Origin: Mya arenaria
Taxonomy: Eukaryota; Mollusca; Bivalvia; Myida; Myidae
NCBI RefSeq assembly: GCF_026914265.1
Contig: NC_069129.1
Coordinates: 15,425,571-15,489,570 of the forward strand
Direction: 5' to 3'
DNA: 64,000 nt
Each line of letters opens with the position of its first letter. The stretch's first letter is position 1. Both the position numbers and the translations under genes were made by a program. Below the pieces are notes generated by a model, which was given only the letters and a program-made list of their open reading frames with translations, was not told where the DNA came from and did no database searches. Positions 25,201-37,600 of this stretch are shown here, in pieces.

Positions 25201-28200
25201 AATATGTTTCAATACCCTGTATGAATTTTCTTCACTGGATATTGATTTATAAAAAACATTGCTCCAGGGTGCGGAGCTATTTTTTGCTATATGTCTATAT
25301 GGAAAAATCTTCTCCTCAGAAGTCAACTTTGTTCCCCAATGTGCAAGGCACAATCGGTGAAAATAATTTCAATAAAAGTCACTGATTATTATTATTGTTA
25401 TTATTATTAATAAACTTTTACTATTTCAGGAGACAAACAGAAACACAGAGGTGCTATACATTCTGATGGAAAAACAAAAGCATCTCCCATCATTTTGGCG
25501 TGGCTCAGATCAAGAGGAGAATTTTAAGAAAGGTAATAACTGAGCGACTAAGAACATGCAAGTTGCACTGGTTAGAGTGTAAGACCCATCTCCCTTCATA
25601 AGAATTGATAATCATCACTGTATTAAATCAAGAAATTGAAACGTAAGTGTCTTGTCTTTTGCAGTGTTTTTGAAATATAATATAATTTAAAAAAAACTAA
25701 ATTATTATTTAATATGATTGTGAATGTGTGATGTTTTCTTCTGATCATTCACTCTCAAAAACCAGATACTAAAAACATATTTGTAGATTTTTTTGTTTTA
25801 CTTGTAAATATAGTTTTAAGGTTGTATTTTAGGCAAAGCCTTTTATTCTGCTCAATACAAACTTAAATATTGTAAGAGTTATGGCCCTTTGTAATTTTTT
25901 AAACAAATACATTTTTTTATGTTTTTGTAAGCCCATTATTAAGGGACTTTTAATATTTTCACCAGCTGCATAATAAAGTCAGACCAAAAGTGTTCAGTAA
26001 GTGTCCAAACAATAACTAAGTTAGAATCCTTTCTCAAATCAAGTGAGCGATATAGGGCCATCTCTGTGTTTGTCTGACTAATAAACAATAATCAATCTTT
26101 GAGTTAAATTGACAAATATTGTTGTAGAATGTTTTGTGAAGACATACAATTGGATTACTTTTGTGTCAATAGGATTAAGGTTTCTGCACATAAAAATTAT
26201 TTAGAATTGCATTTGGGTCAGTCGGTTCACGTTCAATATTACTTGCAGTATAAGTGGAAGCAGTGACTTAAAATTAATTACCAAACAGTTTCTGCTCAAT
26301 TGCTTTGAGTTAACATACGAGTTATGAAACTTGGAATACTAGTTCTTGGTGGCATAAATGAAAGACCTTGTTTTGTCACATTGACTTGTAATCAAGCACT
26401 AACTTCCTCTAAATTCTCTTCAGGTGATGGTTGGGCACACACAAGAAGACATAGATCACAGGTGTCTAGCCATATGAGTAGATAGGAGTGTCACACTCTG
26501 CCAAACTTACTTCATCAGACGAGCAGAAAGCTTCTCAAGATCCCGCACTGCACACTAAGACATAGTCTTTGACTACAACAAGGTGATGAAAGTACAGAGG
26601 TCCAATTGAAATCAATTCTGTGCTGCTGTCATTTCTTCATTCTGGAAGTCGATGGACATGATTTATTATGGCATCAAGTGTGCAGTTTGCCGACTATCAG
26701 CAGTCTTGTTCACCAGCTGTGCAACTTGAGCTGGTAGCTTTATTGCTTAAAGCCACTGCATAAGAGGGGGAAGGTGCAGGCTCATCAAAAAGTCTCAAAA
26801 GTTGAAACTAGGAAAAGAAGTTTATCAAGAGTGTGAATCTATTTTGAAAACAATCGTTACAATGATTTGGTTTCCTTTGAAACTTCATACATACTATGAA
26901 TTGAGATGCTTAAATAAAAAACCGCTATTCAAATATCAGGAAACTGCCTTTTTCATACTAAAGGGTAAATGATGTCGCCATTTCCTGTATGTATTTAAAT
27001 AAGATATGTCTCCACAATTAATATTTTTAGGGAATTTTTCTCAACCTAATGAATGAGATTAAATTGTACAGCGTTATATGAGGTTAATATGTTTTCTCAT
27101 TCTTTAAAATTGGTGAAAAATTTTCAGAAGATAATTAGACCAGTATCCATTACTGCAATCATACAATCAAATATACAGGGACAAGCCCACTGGGCATATA
27201 ATATAATTAAACCCTGTTTAGGGGCACGAGGCAAACAGAGTTACTTTCAAACAATAAAGCTGCACTCTCACACTTTGGATGTTTTGACAACTTTTTTCAT
27301 TTTATGTCTTGGATTGGAACCATCCAATTTTTGCGAACAATTAAATCCCAGATTTTTCTATTTAAGTTAAAACATTGATATTTTTTATGCACTTTTCTTA
27401 AACCGTTAGTAACATTAATTTTCGAACGGAAATATGAAATCTGCGATCTGATCTTTTGTCAGCAATCTTTTATCATTGGTTTGCAGATAAATACGCAAAA
27501 ACTTGCTCATTCGAAGACAAAAAAAGTTGTGGAAATGGTATATCTGTGAGAGCTGCAGCTCTAAATGTTTAATTGCTTGATTTTACTACTGTATTAGAAA
27601 TTACAGGGATTGGGGTATATTTTTAGTGTTTTTATTGCTTGTTTTTGATTCATACAGTCATACTTTATACTTCAGGGCACAACTTACAAATAAACAAAAC
27701 TGGAAAATGGTCATATCAAAAGGTCAAAGATAATGCAAGTTGAACAATCATATTGTTCATGGCTTGTATTTTTGGTATATTTTGTTGCATATGCTATAGA
27801 AAAGTTGAAAGTTAAAAATAAATTCATAGTTGAAATGATGGCTTTGAATGATATTGTCAGATGAGAAACGGCACTATTAAGAAATAGGTATAATGGTACT
27901 TTATTTATTTTAATCAATTTTAGATATTATGAAAATTATTATCTTATTTTGTACATGAGACCTTTTAAACAGTTATTGACAATATAACAATGTGTATATG
28001 AAGCTTTAGATCAAAACTTAAAGCTGCACTTTCACAGATTGTCAGTTTAGACACAAAATTGTCTCAAAATCGGCTGATTTGGTTATCATTCCTTTAATTC
28101 AGTCATATTAGATAATTCACAATAGAACCAATCAAAAATGTTTGGTAAAACTGCCGAAAAAGTAATTTACATTAAATTGTTTGTATGCTTTTAGTCATAA

Positions 28201-31200
28201 AACATCATTTTTTTAACATAAATATGATGAACTGCAATCTGATCTTTTTTCAGCAGTCTTATATCACTTAAAATTGGGTCTAGACATTTCTGCAAAAAAA
28301 TACTCCATTTATTGACAAACAATAAAAGAGTACCGGTAGTCAAAACGATCATTCGGTGAGATTGCAGCTTTAAATACACCTTTTAAGACCGCCGTAAAAT
28401 TCCAATGGTTTGCCTAAATCTTTAAAGCTAGCATACTGTTTAATTGACAACCATACTTATTGTTTAAAATATGTCATGATATCTTTGTACAATGTGTTTA
28501 TATAATTCATTAAAGAAGTCAAAACAAATTTGTTTACCTCGTAATTTGTTATCTGTTATTTAAATAACTCAGACAAAAATGGGAACGTCAGTGCTAGTTC
28601 TTTTACTATTAACATCCCATGAAGTTTCTATTGGTGTAGCAGCAAGGAGGTGTTACATTAATTATGCATCATTTAAACCAAATTATACATTCATATGCAC
28701 ATCATACAGGCGTGTAGCCGCCTATACGTGAATACGCGGCTGAATCCACATGATTCTGACAAAAAAATCAACCAAAGTTGCAGTATGCGAACTTGACTAC
28801 ATGAATCTAAAACTGGTTATTTTCCAGTACTAAATAATGCACTAGATTGCACCATGGTTTTCAAAATTTTCTGAGGGGGCACGCCCCTGAACCCCCCAGC
28901 ACATGAATTCACATGAATAGAGGGGTAGCTACGCCCCTGACATAATTGAAACCACAGTGTGGCTAAACAACACTTGTATGTTTATCATACGCAGTGATCT
29001 CCCATGGAAATGCAATCGTCAAAGAATCTGAAGGGGCTGTTTATATGGACTAGATTTGAAATGCACCAAGTGTTTAAAAAAGTTGATTTCAGTCACGAAG
29101 GGAATCAACCATACCCCACACTTGTTGGAGTAAGATGAAATGTCCACTTTCCGCGAGAAAGAAAGTACATTGAAAATGGTCATTTGATTTAATTGACTTT
29201 ATCTTTTTATAAATATGTTGCAATACATAAAATACGTTATTTGTTATAATTGTTTACCCATGTTGAATTTTATTTGGCAAATTTATAAGAGATTTAAATA
29301 TTAAGAAACTCAGCCGCTAAAGAGCATATGATTATGACATACTTTTTTTTAAATCTTTCGAACATGAGTTTCTGAGTGAATATAAGCGAAGCGTTAAGTG
29401 TTTTGAAATTGCATCTTTTACTTGGATTTTATAGATTGTTATTACGAAATAAAGTATGGCGAATCAAACGAAGTGTTAAAGCCAAGCTATTGATGGCTGA
29501 AACCCTTCAATAAATGTTGATATGTGCTAAAATATAGTCTTTGAAGTCCAAAATTTTGACATGCGTTACTAACCCGATTCAACAAAAGGCTGTTGCACAA
29601 TCAGTTGATTGACATAATCACGTGATAAACCAATAACTTCCATTAAGGTTAAAATATTCAACATCTTAGTATGAGTCCCTGTGGGCGAGTGGATAAGCGA
29701 TCCGTTTTTTATTCTATGTGTTATCTGCACCCCCATGTGCTTGCTCCCAACTTGAACAAGATAAATTTTTAATACTTTAATCGGTTTTTTTAAAAATGCA
29801 ATTGAAGTATAAAAGAAAATCAACCTGGTTACTATTATTTCTGCAATTTCAGTACCAAGGAGTAAAATAAATATACATGTAAGTGTTTTCAGATGCATTA
29901 CGAGGAAAAATATGTTTGGTGCCAAAACATGAGAGAGTCTCTTTAAACGGAAAAGTTTTGGCAGTTACTCAGTCAGTCAGATGATGATAAATATAATGCA
30001 TAGCATCATCGCTCTGGAGTACGAGAACGTTGTATACAGAGTATGTTTTTACTGAACATGCGTCTGTTTATTTTGATGCCATAAAAGGTTTAAACTGTTT
30101 AAAGGAACTATAACATTATGAAACAACAAATCTGATTACAGATATCAGTGGCAGATCCAGGAATTGACTTAAGAAGGGGTACGTGAAACTCATGGGCTTA
30201 ATCTTTCCACATCCGCCCCTCCCTCAGAACAGAAATTGAATGGATTAAAATGTTGGACCGGGGTGGGGGTTAGACTCCCCTAATTTATAGTCCGAAAAAG
30301 TGCATTTTTATCTTAATATTGTATTTTTTCCCGATATTGACTGAGAACGTATTATAAACGGACGATTCAAAGGGGTGGGGGACGGCGCGCGCGCTGGGAC
30401 CGACCCCACCCCTGAATCTGCAATTGAGTACATGGATTAAAACCGTCTCCGTAGCCTATTGGTTAAGGCGTTCTATACCCTTCATTCAATTGACTTAATA
30501 CTTCACACAATTGTTCAGGACCATCAGCCAATGAGGTTACATAACTCCATAATACAAGTTATGGCCCCTGATTGACTTAGGTTAAAGTTTTAGGCAAGTA
30601 AAATTTAAGGGGAAGTTGGAATTTAATAAAAAAAACTTCCATGGGTCACAATGAACCCAATGAACAATGTTCTTTAATCATGAGCTAACTGTTCAAGCGT
30701 CAACAGACACATTCCTGTGCAGATAAAACTTTTATTGTTTTTACAAGCACAAAACTTGTATTTAGAATTTACAGTTTCTATATAATTCAACTGAAAGTTC
30801 TATTTAACCATAATATATCAAATATTAAGTCACCATTCACTAGCGGATTGAGAATGGGGCGCAATCGGCGTGCGCTGCCTTTAAAATCGTCCAAGTTTAC
30901 TTTTTGTGTCAATATATGAGAAGAAAATAAATACGCACATAATGCATCATTTCCGACTACAAATTGTTAAAAATTTCTTGATTGAGTAACCCTCAATCCT
31001 CCTGCAAACGCCCCTTAGTAACGCCTCCTTCTAACGACAATTCCTGGATCCGCCCCTGGCCATTATATTTTTTGTTGATCAAACGGTACACATACCAAGT
31101 GACTGAAGCTGAATTTCATTTAATGAATGAGATGGTCTGTAAAAGATTTCTGATGAATATCCTATGAAATTTGCAGTCCTCCCGTTTCGACCGGTCAATG

Positions 31201-31622
31201 TTTGTGGATTTATTACACACAATTATATAAAAATACTATTACAAAGTTGTCTCTTAAGGTTACGGGAGCCTTCACTGTCAAAAGTAAGATATATATAATT
31301 TGTCCCCCTAATGCCATAAAATATGGATGGTCCCCTTAATGCCTCAAAAATAATATTATATATACACTGGTCTCCATAAACCCTTCGACATATATACCGG
31401 TCCCCTTAAAACCTGCAACATACTTACAAATTATTAAGGAGACCGCAAATTACGTATATTTTTTGTTAATTAATTTAAGAAGCCTAAATCTTGTACACAT
31501 AATAAATGATCATTTCAATACTAAATTATCAACAAAAAAGCAAAATAAAGTATAAAACAAAAAATATACAAATTGTCTCCTTAATGCCGTAAAATACATA
31601 CGGTCTCCTTAATGCCCTAAGT

Positions 31623-31674
<52 letters not shown>

Positions 31675-34600
31675 AATTGCTTGATCAAAGCCACAGTTGA
31701 TTGTCACTAGACATAATACATACATGAACCAAATGTCCTATTGCATGGATCTATTTAAAGAATGATCAACCTGATGTCACGTGCGTATTTTTAAAACAGG
31801 AAGTTAGATCAGTGTTATATTCAGCTTAAAATGGCTGAGAGAAAAACTTGAAGGGATTTTTTGTTAAGACAGGTAACAAGATACTTATATTCACTTAAGA
31901 GCGTGTTATTTTATCTTAAGTAAAAATTATGAAGCAATTTTGTGTCAAATTGCCTTCGTAATATTTGTTATCTTTAAATTACATTTCTTAATGGTTCTGT
32001 CCCATAAGTCAGATGTACATATTGTCTCTTCTGTTTTTCAGATGTAAATCTTTAATTAATATGAAATATATAATATTTGGTATGAAAACAATTGTCATTT
32101 TATAAGGAATTCATTTATATTCTTTATAATATAGAACCTTTAAATCATATGCAATATTTCATACATTTTATTTATTTCCTTTTACATCTGAAGGGTTTCA
32201 TAAAGGTTCCTTATTCTTAAACAAACTGTTATGTCTTGTGGCTACATGTTGTCTATGATTTTAGCACCTTTTTTATGTTCTAGATAATCTTTAAGCAACA
32301 GGCTTTGCTAGACAAAATTTGATAGCTAAGCCTGAGTGAGACATTTCAAAGATTCCTGTTATTTCTTAACCTTTTAAAACAACAATATGCTGGATATAAA
32401 AGCCTATAAGAGTCACTTTAATTCAGGACTTCGAATTGTATGGTGTTCCATTACATTAGTTTAGACTTTGTGTTACAAAAAATATTTTATACTTTGTGTG
32501 TGTATGTTACCAAAGTAAGGACATTGTGTTACAAATATATATTTTTAGGAACAGTTTAATAAGTGTGTTTTATAATTTGTGTTACAAATTTAAAATACTT
32601 AAACACTTGTGCTACAAACATTATTGATGACACTGTATAAATTATTTCTACTGGTGTTCCATAGAACTGTATACATGTGTTTATATTGTGGAGATTATTA
32701 AAACTTTAAAACATTCATTGTGAATTGGGTCAGGACTTTTATCCACACATTCACGTCATAATATAAACACCAGACTTATTATGCAAATGACATGTTAAGG
32801 TTACTAAATGTAAAGCATTTTAACATGTATGTATATTAAACTTCCAACGTTTTTCTCATGTAAAAATGTTGCTCCTAATATTGTTAACATATAATGTTTA
32901 ATTTGAATTATAAGTTAAATCAACCAATTAATAATAATAATAATAATAATCATAATAATAATGATTGTGTTTTGTGTCCTAGTTCTTTGTGTAGATTATA
33001 CTTGATGCACTCCGATTGGATAAGCATGACATCATTTAACCAATGATATATGCCGCTACAAAAATCAGCTTTTCTTTAATACAAACATATGTTGTCAGTT
33101 ACACTTTTTAAAGAACAAATACTCAGAGCATACGGCTTATTTCTAATAGCAATGAAAATATTTTGTAGATGTAAAAATAAGTATTGATCACATTTATTCT
33201 TCTTATGCTGTATAAACGCAGTAATGCAAGCGAGCAAATGACCAAAAAGCGCTGGTGCGTTCATACAGCATACACTCAAGAAAAAATGCGATCAATCATT
33301 AATTAATAATAATAGTTAATGTATTTATTGAAACACATTAAACATGACAGTTCCAGCAAACGTGGTTCGACTCTACTTGATTTTTGAACACATACATGCA
33401 ATGAAATGTAAACATACACATACTAAAAAGTTAATGTATGTTAATATTAAAAGAAGCACACATCAATAATTATATAAAACAATATAAGTTTATTATACAT
33501 TTTGGTTTTTAAGATGGAGCAACAAGCGGAACAAGTGTTGTCTCTACGTTTGTCCCGTGTTTTGGACGACATCGGGGTGAATAGGTACATGATCGCCAGG
33601 AGGAGGAGGACGTGGCTGATGATGGAGACAAGCAATACAATCAGTGATTCATTAGAAGGTACAAACATTAAAATATATCAGTTTGGCAGCCAGAGTGAGG
33701 GAACTACAACACTTGGTATGCAATCAGACATTGATACATTGCTCTGCATTGATTTTCCCGTCATATTGGACTGGGATGAGTGGCAGCAGGGAAAGCATCA
33801 ACTCCTTGTTGTCAAGACAGACCAGTTCCCACCCCAGCACTGTTGGCTTCAATGGCTGTTACCTGACATTCCATTACCAAGGACACATGTCATACTTCCC
33901 AGTGAGGTGATAGACAATGAAGGCAGAGTGCTGTATACAAACTCTCAGATGGAATTACATGACATTATCAGAGAATGTAGCTCATCAGGTGAACTAGTGC
34001 AACATGGACCATCTAAAAGCTATGATGAAAATGATCATGTTATTGCCCATCACTGTTGCAGTCTCCCAAATGATTGTCAGTTCCTGTTCCACAGACCCCG
34101 GCCTGGACACTGGCCCAGACCTGACACACTGGCCAGGGCCAGACAAACTGGAGTGTTTCTGGTGCCACAGGGATATTCAGAGTGTCCTTCAAGACCAACC
34201 AGATGTCGCTCTACTGCACTTCATGTCACCCCAAATAACCCATATTATCCACAGTCAAACTGGGAATGGAGGTTTTCTACATCAATGATGGAAAGATTAC
34301 TGATGTTTGACATGAACACTGTGCAGTACAAGACATATGTATTCATTAAAATATTAAGAAAAACTTTCTTAAAGCCTGTTGTTGGAGACCGTCTCAGTAC
34401 ATTTCACATGAAGACTGCAATGCTGTTCACAATAGAGACATATCCACCAGAGATATGGAGAGAAGAAAACCTTGTACAGTGTGTGATCTACTGTCTGACC
34501 ACACTTCGCAGGTGGCTGAAGTTGAAACACTGCCCACACTACACTATAGCTAGAGTGAATCTTTTAACAGGGAAACTATTCAAACATGAACTCCCAATAT

Positions 34601-37600
34601 TGTCTGCAATGCTTTCCTCCTTAATGGAATCCAATATGCCCTACATTCCACAGATAGACATGGATTTACTTGGAGACAAGATGCTGGGTATAAGCAGAAG
34701 CATTGTTTGTGAAAGTTACGAAAGGAAGAAAAACAATCAACTGATCCTAACAAATCTGAATAAAGAATACAATGATTCAATAGTAGCAGATCATGAAGAT
34801 GTCATAACTGACTTTTCTATGTGCACTTGGGATGAGATCAATGCACTCATTATAGAACATCTTCACACTTTACAACAAATATCCCAAAATGGGACAGACT
34901 TGGAACAAGAATCAGCTACAGTGATCATGCCTCTGTTGTATAGTTCATTTGCTTCCCTCATAGCCTCAATGTGTATTCACATAGGCCAATCAATAACACA
35001 GGACATTCTCCACCTGTACCACCTGTCCTTTGACTCTGATCTTCTTTCCAGTAGACTTAAGTTTGCCTCCATGTTGTACTGCAATGGGCAGTATGATGCA
35101 GCAGCAAACTGCCTGGTCTACTGTGAGGGACTGCTGGGACCAGAAGTGTGGCAATCATGCAATTGTATTGGAAGACTTCAAATCAAACCAAGCAGTAAGT
35201 TCCTAGACAAGACTGAACATTCATCAAATAAAGACATGCTACAGAAGTTTACTGCCATATGTGTATATTTCATGCCTCAAGAAATGTGCTGTGTACCAGA
35301 ACACCTGGTGTATGAAATGTTCAGAACTGTAGGAGATGAAGACAGACAAAAGAGACACCCAGCACATCATTATAAGTGGATGGATCAAGTCGTGATTGAC
35401 TGTATCCCTTTCCTCTACTATCTGCAGTACCTCACATACAGGCAACTGCACATGCATCATAGGAAACATGCTGCCCAAAAAAAAGCTTAGCCACTATACA
35501 TTAAGGGACAGTCATGGACATGGTCACATAGACACAGCTTTAAACATGCTGGGCAACTACTATGAACTTGAAAACAGACTGGATGTTGCATGGAAATGCT
35601 ACTCCAAATCTTTAGAAATCTACCCCAGAAATAATGCAGCCAATTGGCATGTGGCAAGAATACTGCATCAGCTAGTTAACAGCTAAATACTGCCGTAAAT
35701 AAAATTGAAGTATTCAAGTATTGGTGATATCCTCACCAATGAGCATGTGCAACATATAAAATTGAAAAAAATATAATGAGACTTACTTTGTTTTGATCAT
35801 AAGTGCTCTGGGAATGTGGACCTTCCCTTGAATCATCTTGAACAGTCGCTCCAAGTGCTGAAACAAGAGGCATAAACAACTGTCTGAGCATAAAGAGAAA
35901 AGAGAACTTCCTTGAATCAATTTTAATACTACAAATGTAATCAAGAATTATAAACTGTACAAAATATTATTAAGAATGGTTTTTTTAACTGTTTATGTAT
36001 ATTTTCTAGCTATGATGGAAATATTGTCAATGAATTTTCACTGTAATACTTACATCACAATGAATATATCAATGATAATGAATTGTAATACAATTTGTTG
36101 ATAAACTGTATTACCATAAAAACTGTATTACCATAAACGACTGTGTATAGCACGCATCCATAAAAGCAGGCAAATAATACATAAAGAACTGGAAAAAAGA
36201 CCTAAATTGTCTACACTAAAATTATCTTATATCATAAATTAAAAAATCCATAATGTTTGCTTACAATGCCAATTTTAATTATAACAAGAGCTGTCACAGA
36301 GACAGCGTGCTTGACTATTTTGCCGCTTTTCAGTGTAAGGATTGGCGAAATAGCATGTAATACATTAAAGGATTATAGCTTGTATATAATGATATTCTAA
36401 GTCCAATAATAAAGGGCCATTATTTGCAAAATACAAATATCTAACTTGGTTATTCAAGTAGGTTGGGTGGTTGAGAACCATTGTATAAAGTCTCTAGCAA
36501 TACATCAAGTAGTTGCTGAGATACTAACATACGTGTGTTTACATGCCAAACCTTAATCAGATTTTCTATGTTGAATAATGAAGAGCAATTATTTGCATTA
36601 AATGCAAACTAGAGTTATTTTACTTGGTTTTTGAAGTAGGTTGGGTGGTTGAATAGCATTGTATAAAGTGTCAACGCAATACATGAAGTAGTTGCTGAGA
36701 TATTAACCTATGTGTGCTAACATGCAAGACCTTAACCAGAATTTCTAAGTCGCATAAAAAAGGGGCAAAAATTATATAATATGCAAGATTATAAGTATCT
36801 TCCATGGCCGAGAGTGTAAGATAGGTTCATTCCGACCCGAGCGTAGGGTGTTTTGCTGAAACGAGGTTTACCTATCTTACACCAGCGGCTATGGTAGATG
36901 ATTTTTCTCCCACCTGATTTTTTGCTGGAACTCTTTTGTGGAACTCTTTTGTGATTAGTGAAAAAAAATTGCGTACGGATATGCAATAATTCGTGGTTGT
37001 CATGGATATTTGCGCAGTGATTCACAGTATGTAAATGGTTTGATCGGTCTTTAAATATGCATGTTTATTTATCATTTAAATACAATATGGTCAAAAATCA
37101 AAAACCATAATTAAGACACAGCCATTTTTTTCTCAGGAATTCTCTAGGAAAAAAGTGAGTCCTATACACAGTCAACCTGGTACAATTCAGAAAATAAAAT
37201 TTCCTGTTTTGGGGTTATAGTGCCTTTCACATGTACTTCTTTATCTAAGCCTTTATGAACAAAAAAGACTGGTTAGTGCTTAAATTAAATCTGAACCAAA
37301 CCTAGACACATAAAACCTTATTGTCATACTTACTGAAGGATTTTCATCAGCCAGTCCGTTCCTAATCAGTTCTGTATGTACAGAAAACTTGTTAATGATG
37401 GTGCGTGTTTCCCCAAGCTTTAATCGCATCACGAGAGGGTCCAGCCAGAGGCGATGACCGAGACGTAACACAATCTTGCCCTCCATTTCTCGACCATGAA
37501 GTTCCGTATGCACAAACACACTTGCCTGTTGGAAACGGAACAATGAAAGAATATGCTAATTAGCTCAATACAGGAAACACAAGCTGATTGCTCATGATGT

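Larger units (their letters stand above)
29305..31672 (-). repeat. 2.3-kb composite repeat, inverted partner of 60641-62886
   Basis: Read on the minus strand, this stretch matches 60641-62886 over almost its full length, from (TA)n and GGGCATTAAGGAGACCGTAT to CTCTTTAGCGGCTGAG. It contains a hAT-like inner part with inverted ends CAGGGGCGGATCCAGGAATT / CAGTGGCAGATCCAGGAATT and one unit of the family A-like tandem core (GAACAATTGTGTGAAGTATT). The ORF at 29569-29925 is a shared frame with no recognised protein. Confidence 0.8.

Noticed and set aside
29569-29925. 118-codon minus ORF MAPNIFFLVMHLKTLTCIFI… also found at 62421-62642
   Set aside because: Shared because the surrounding repeat is shared; the two copies diverge by an in-frame-agnostic insert, and no protein family fits.
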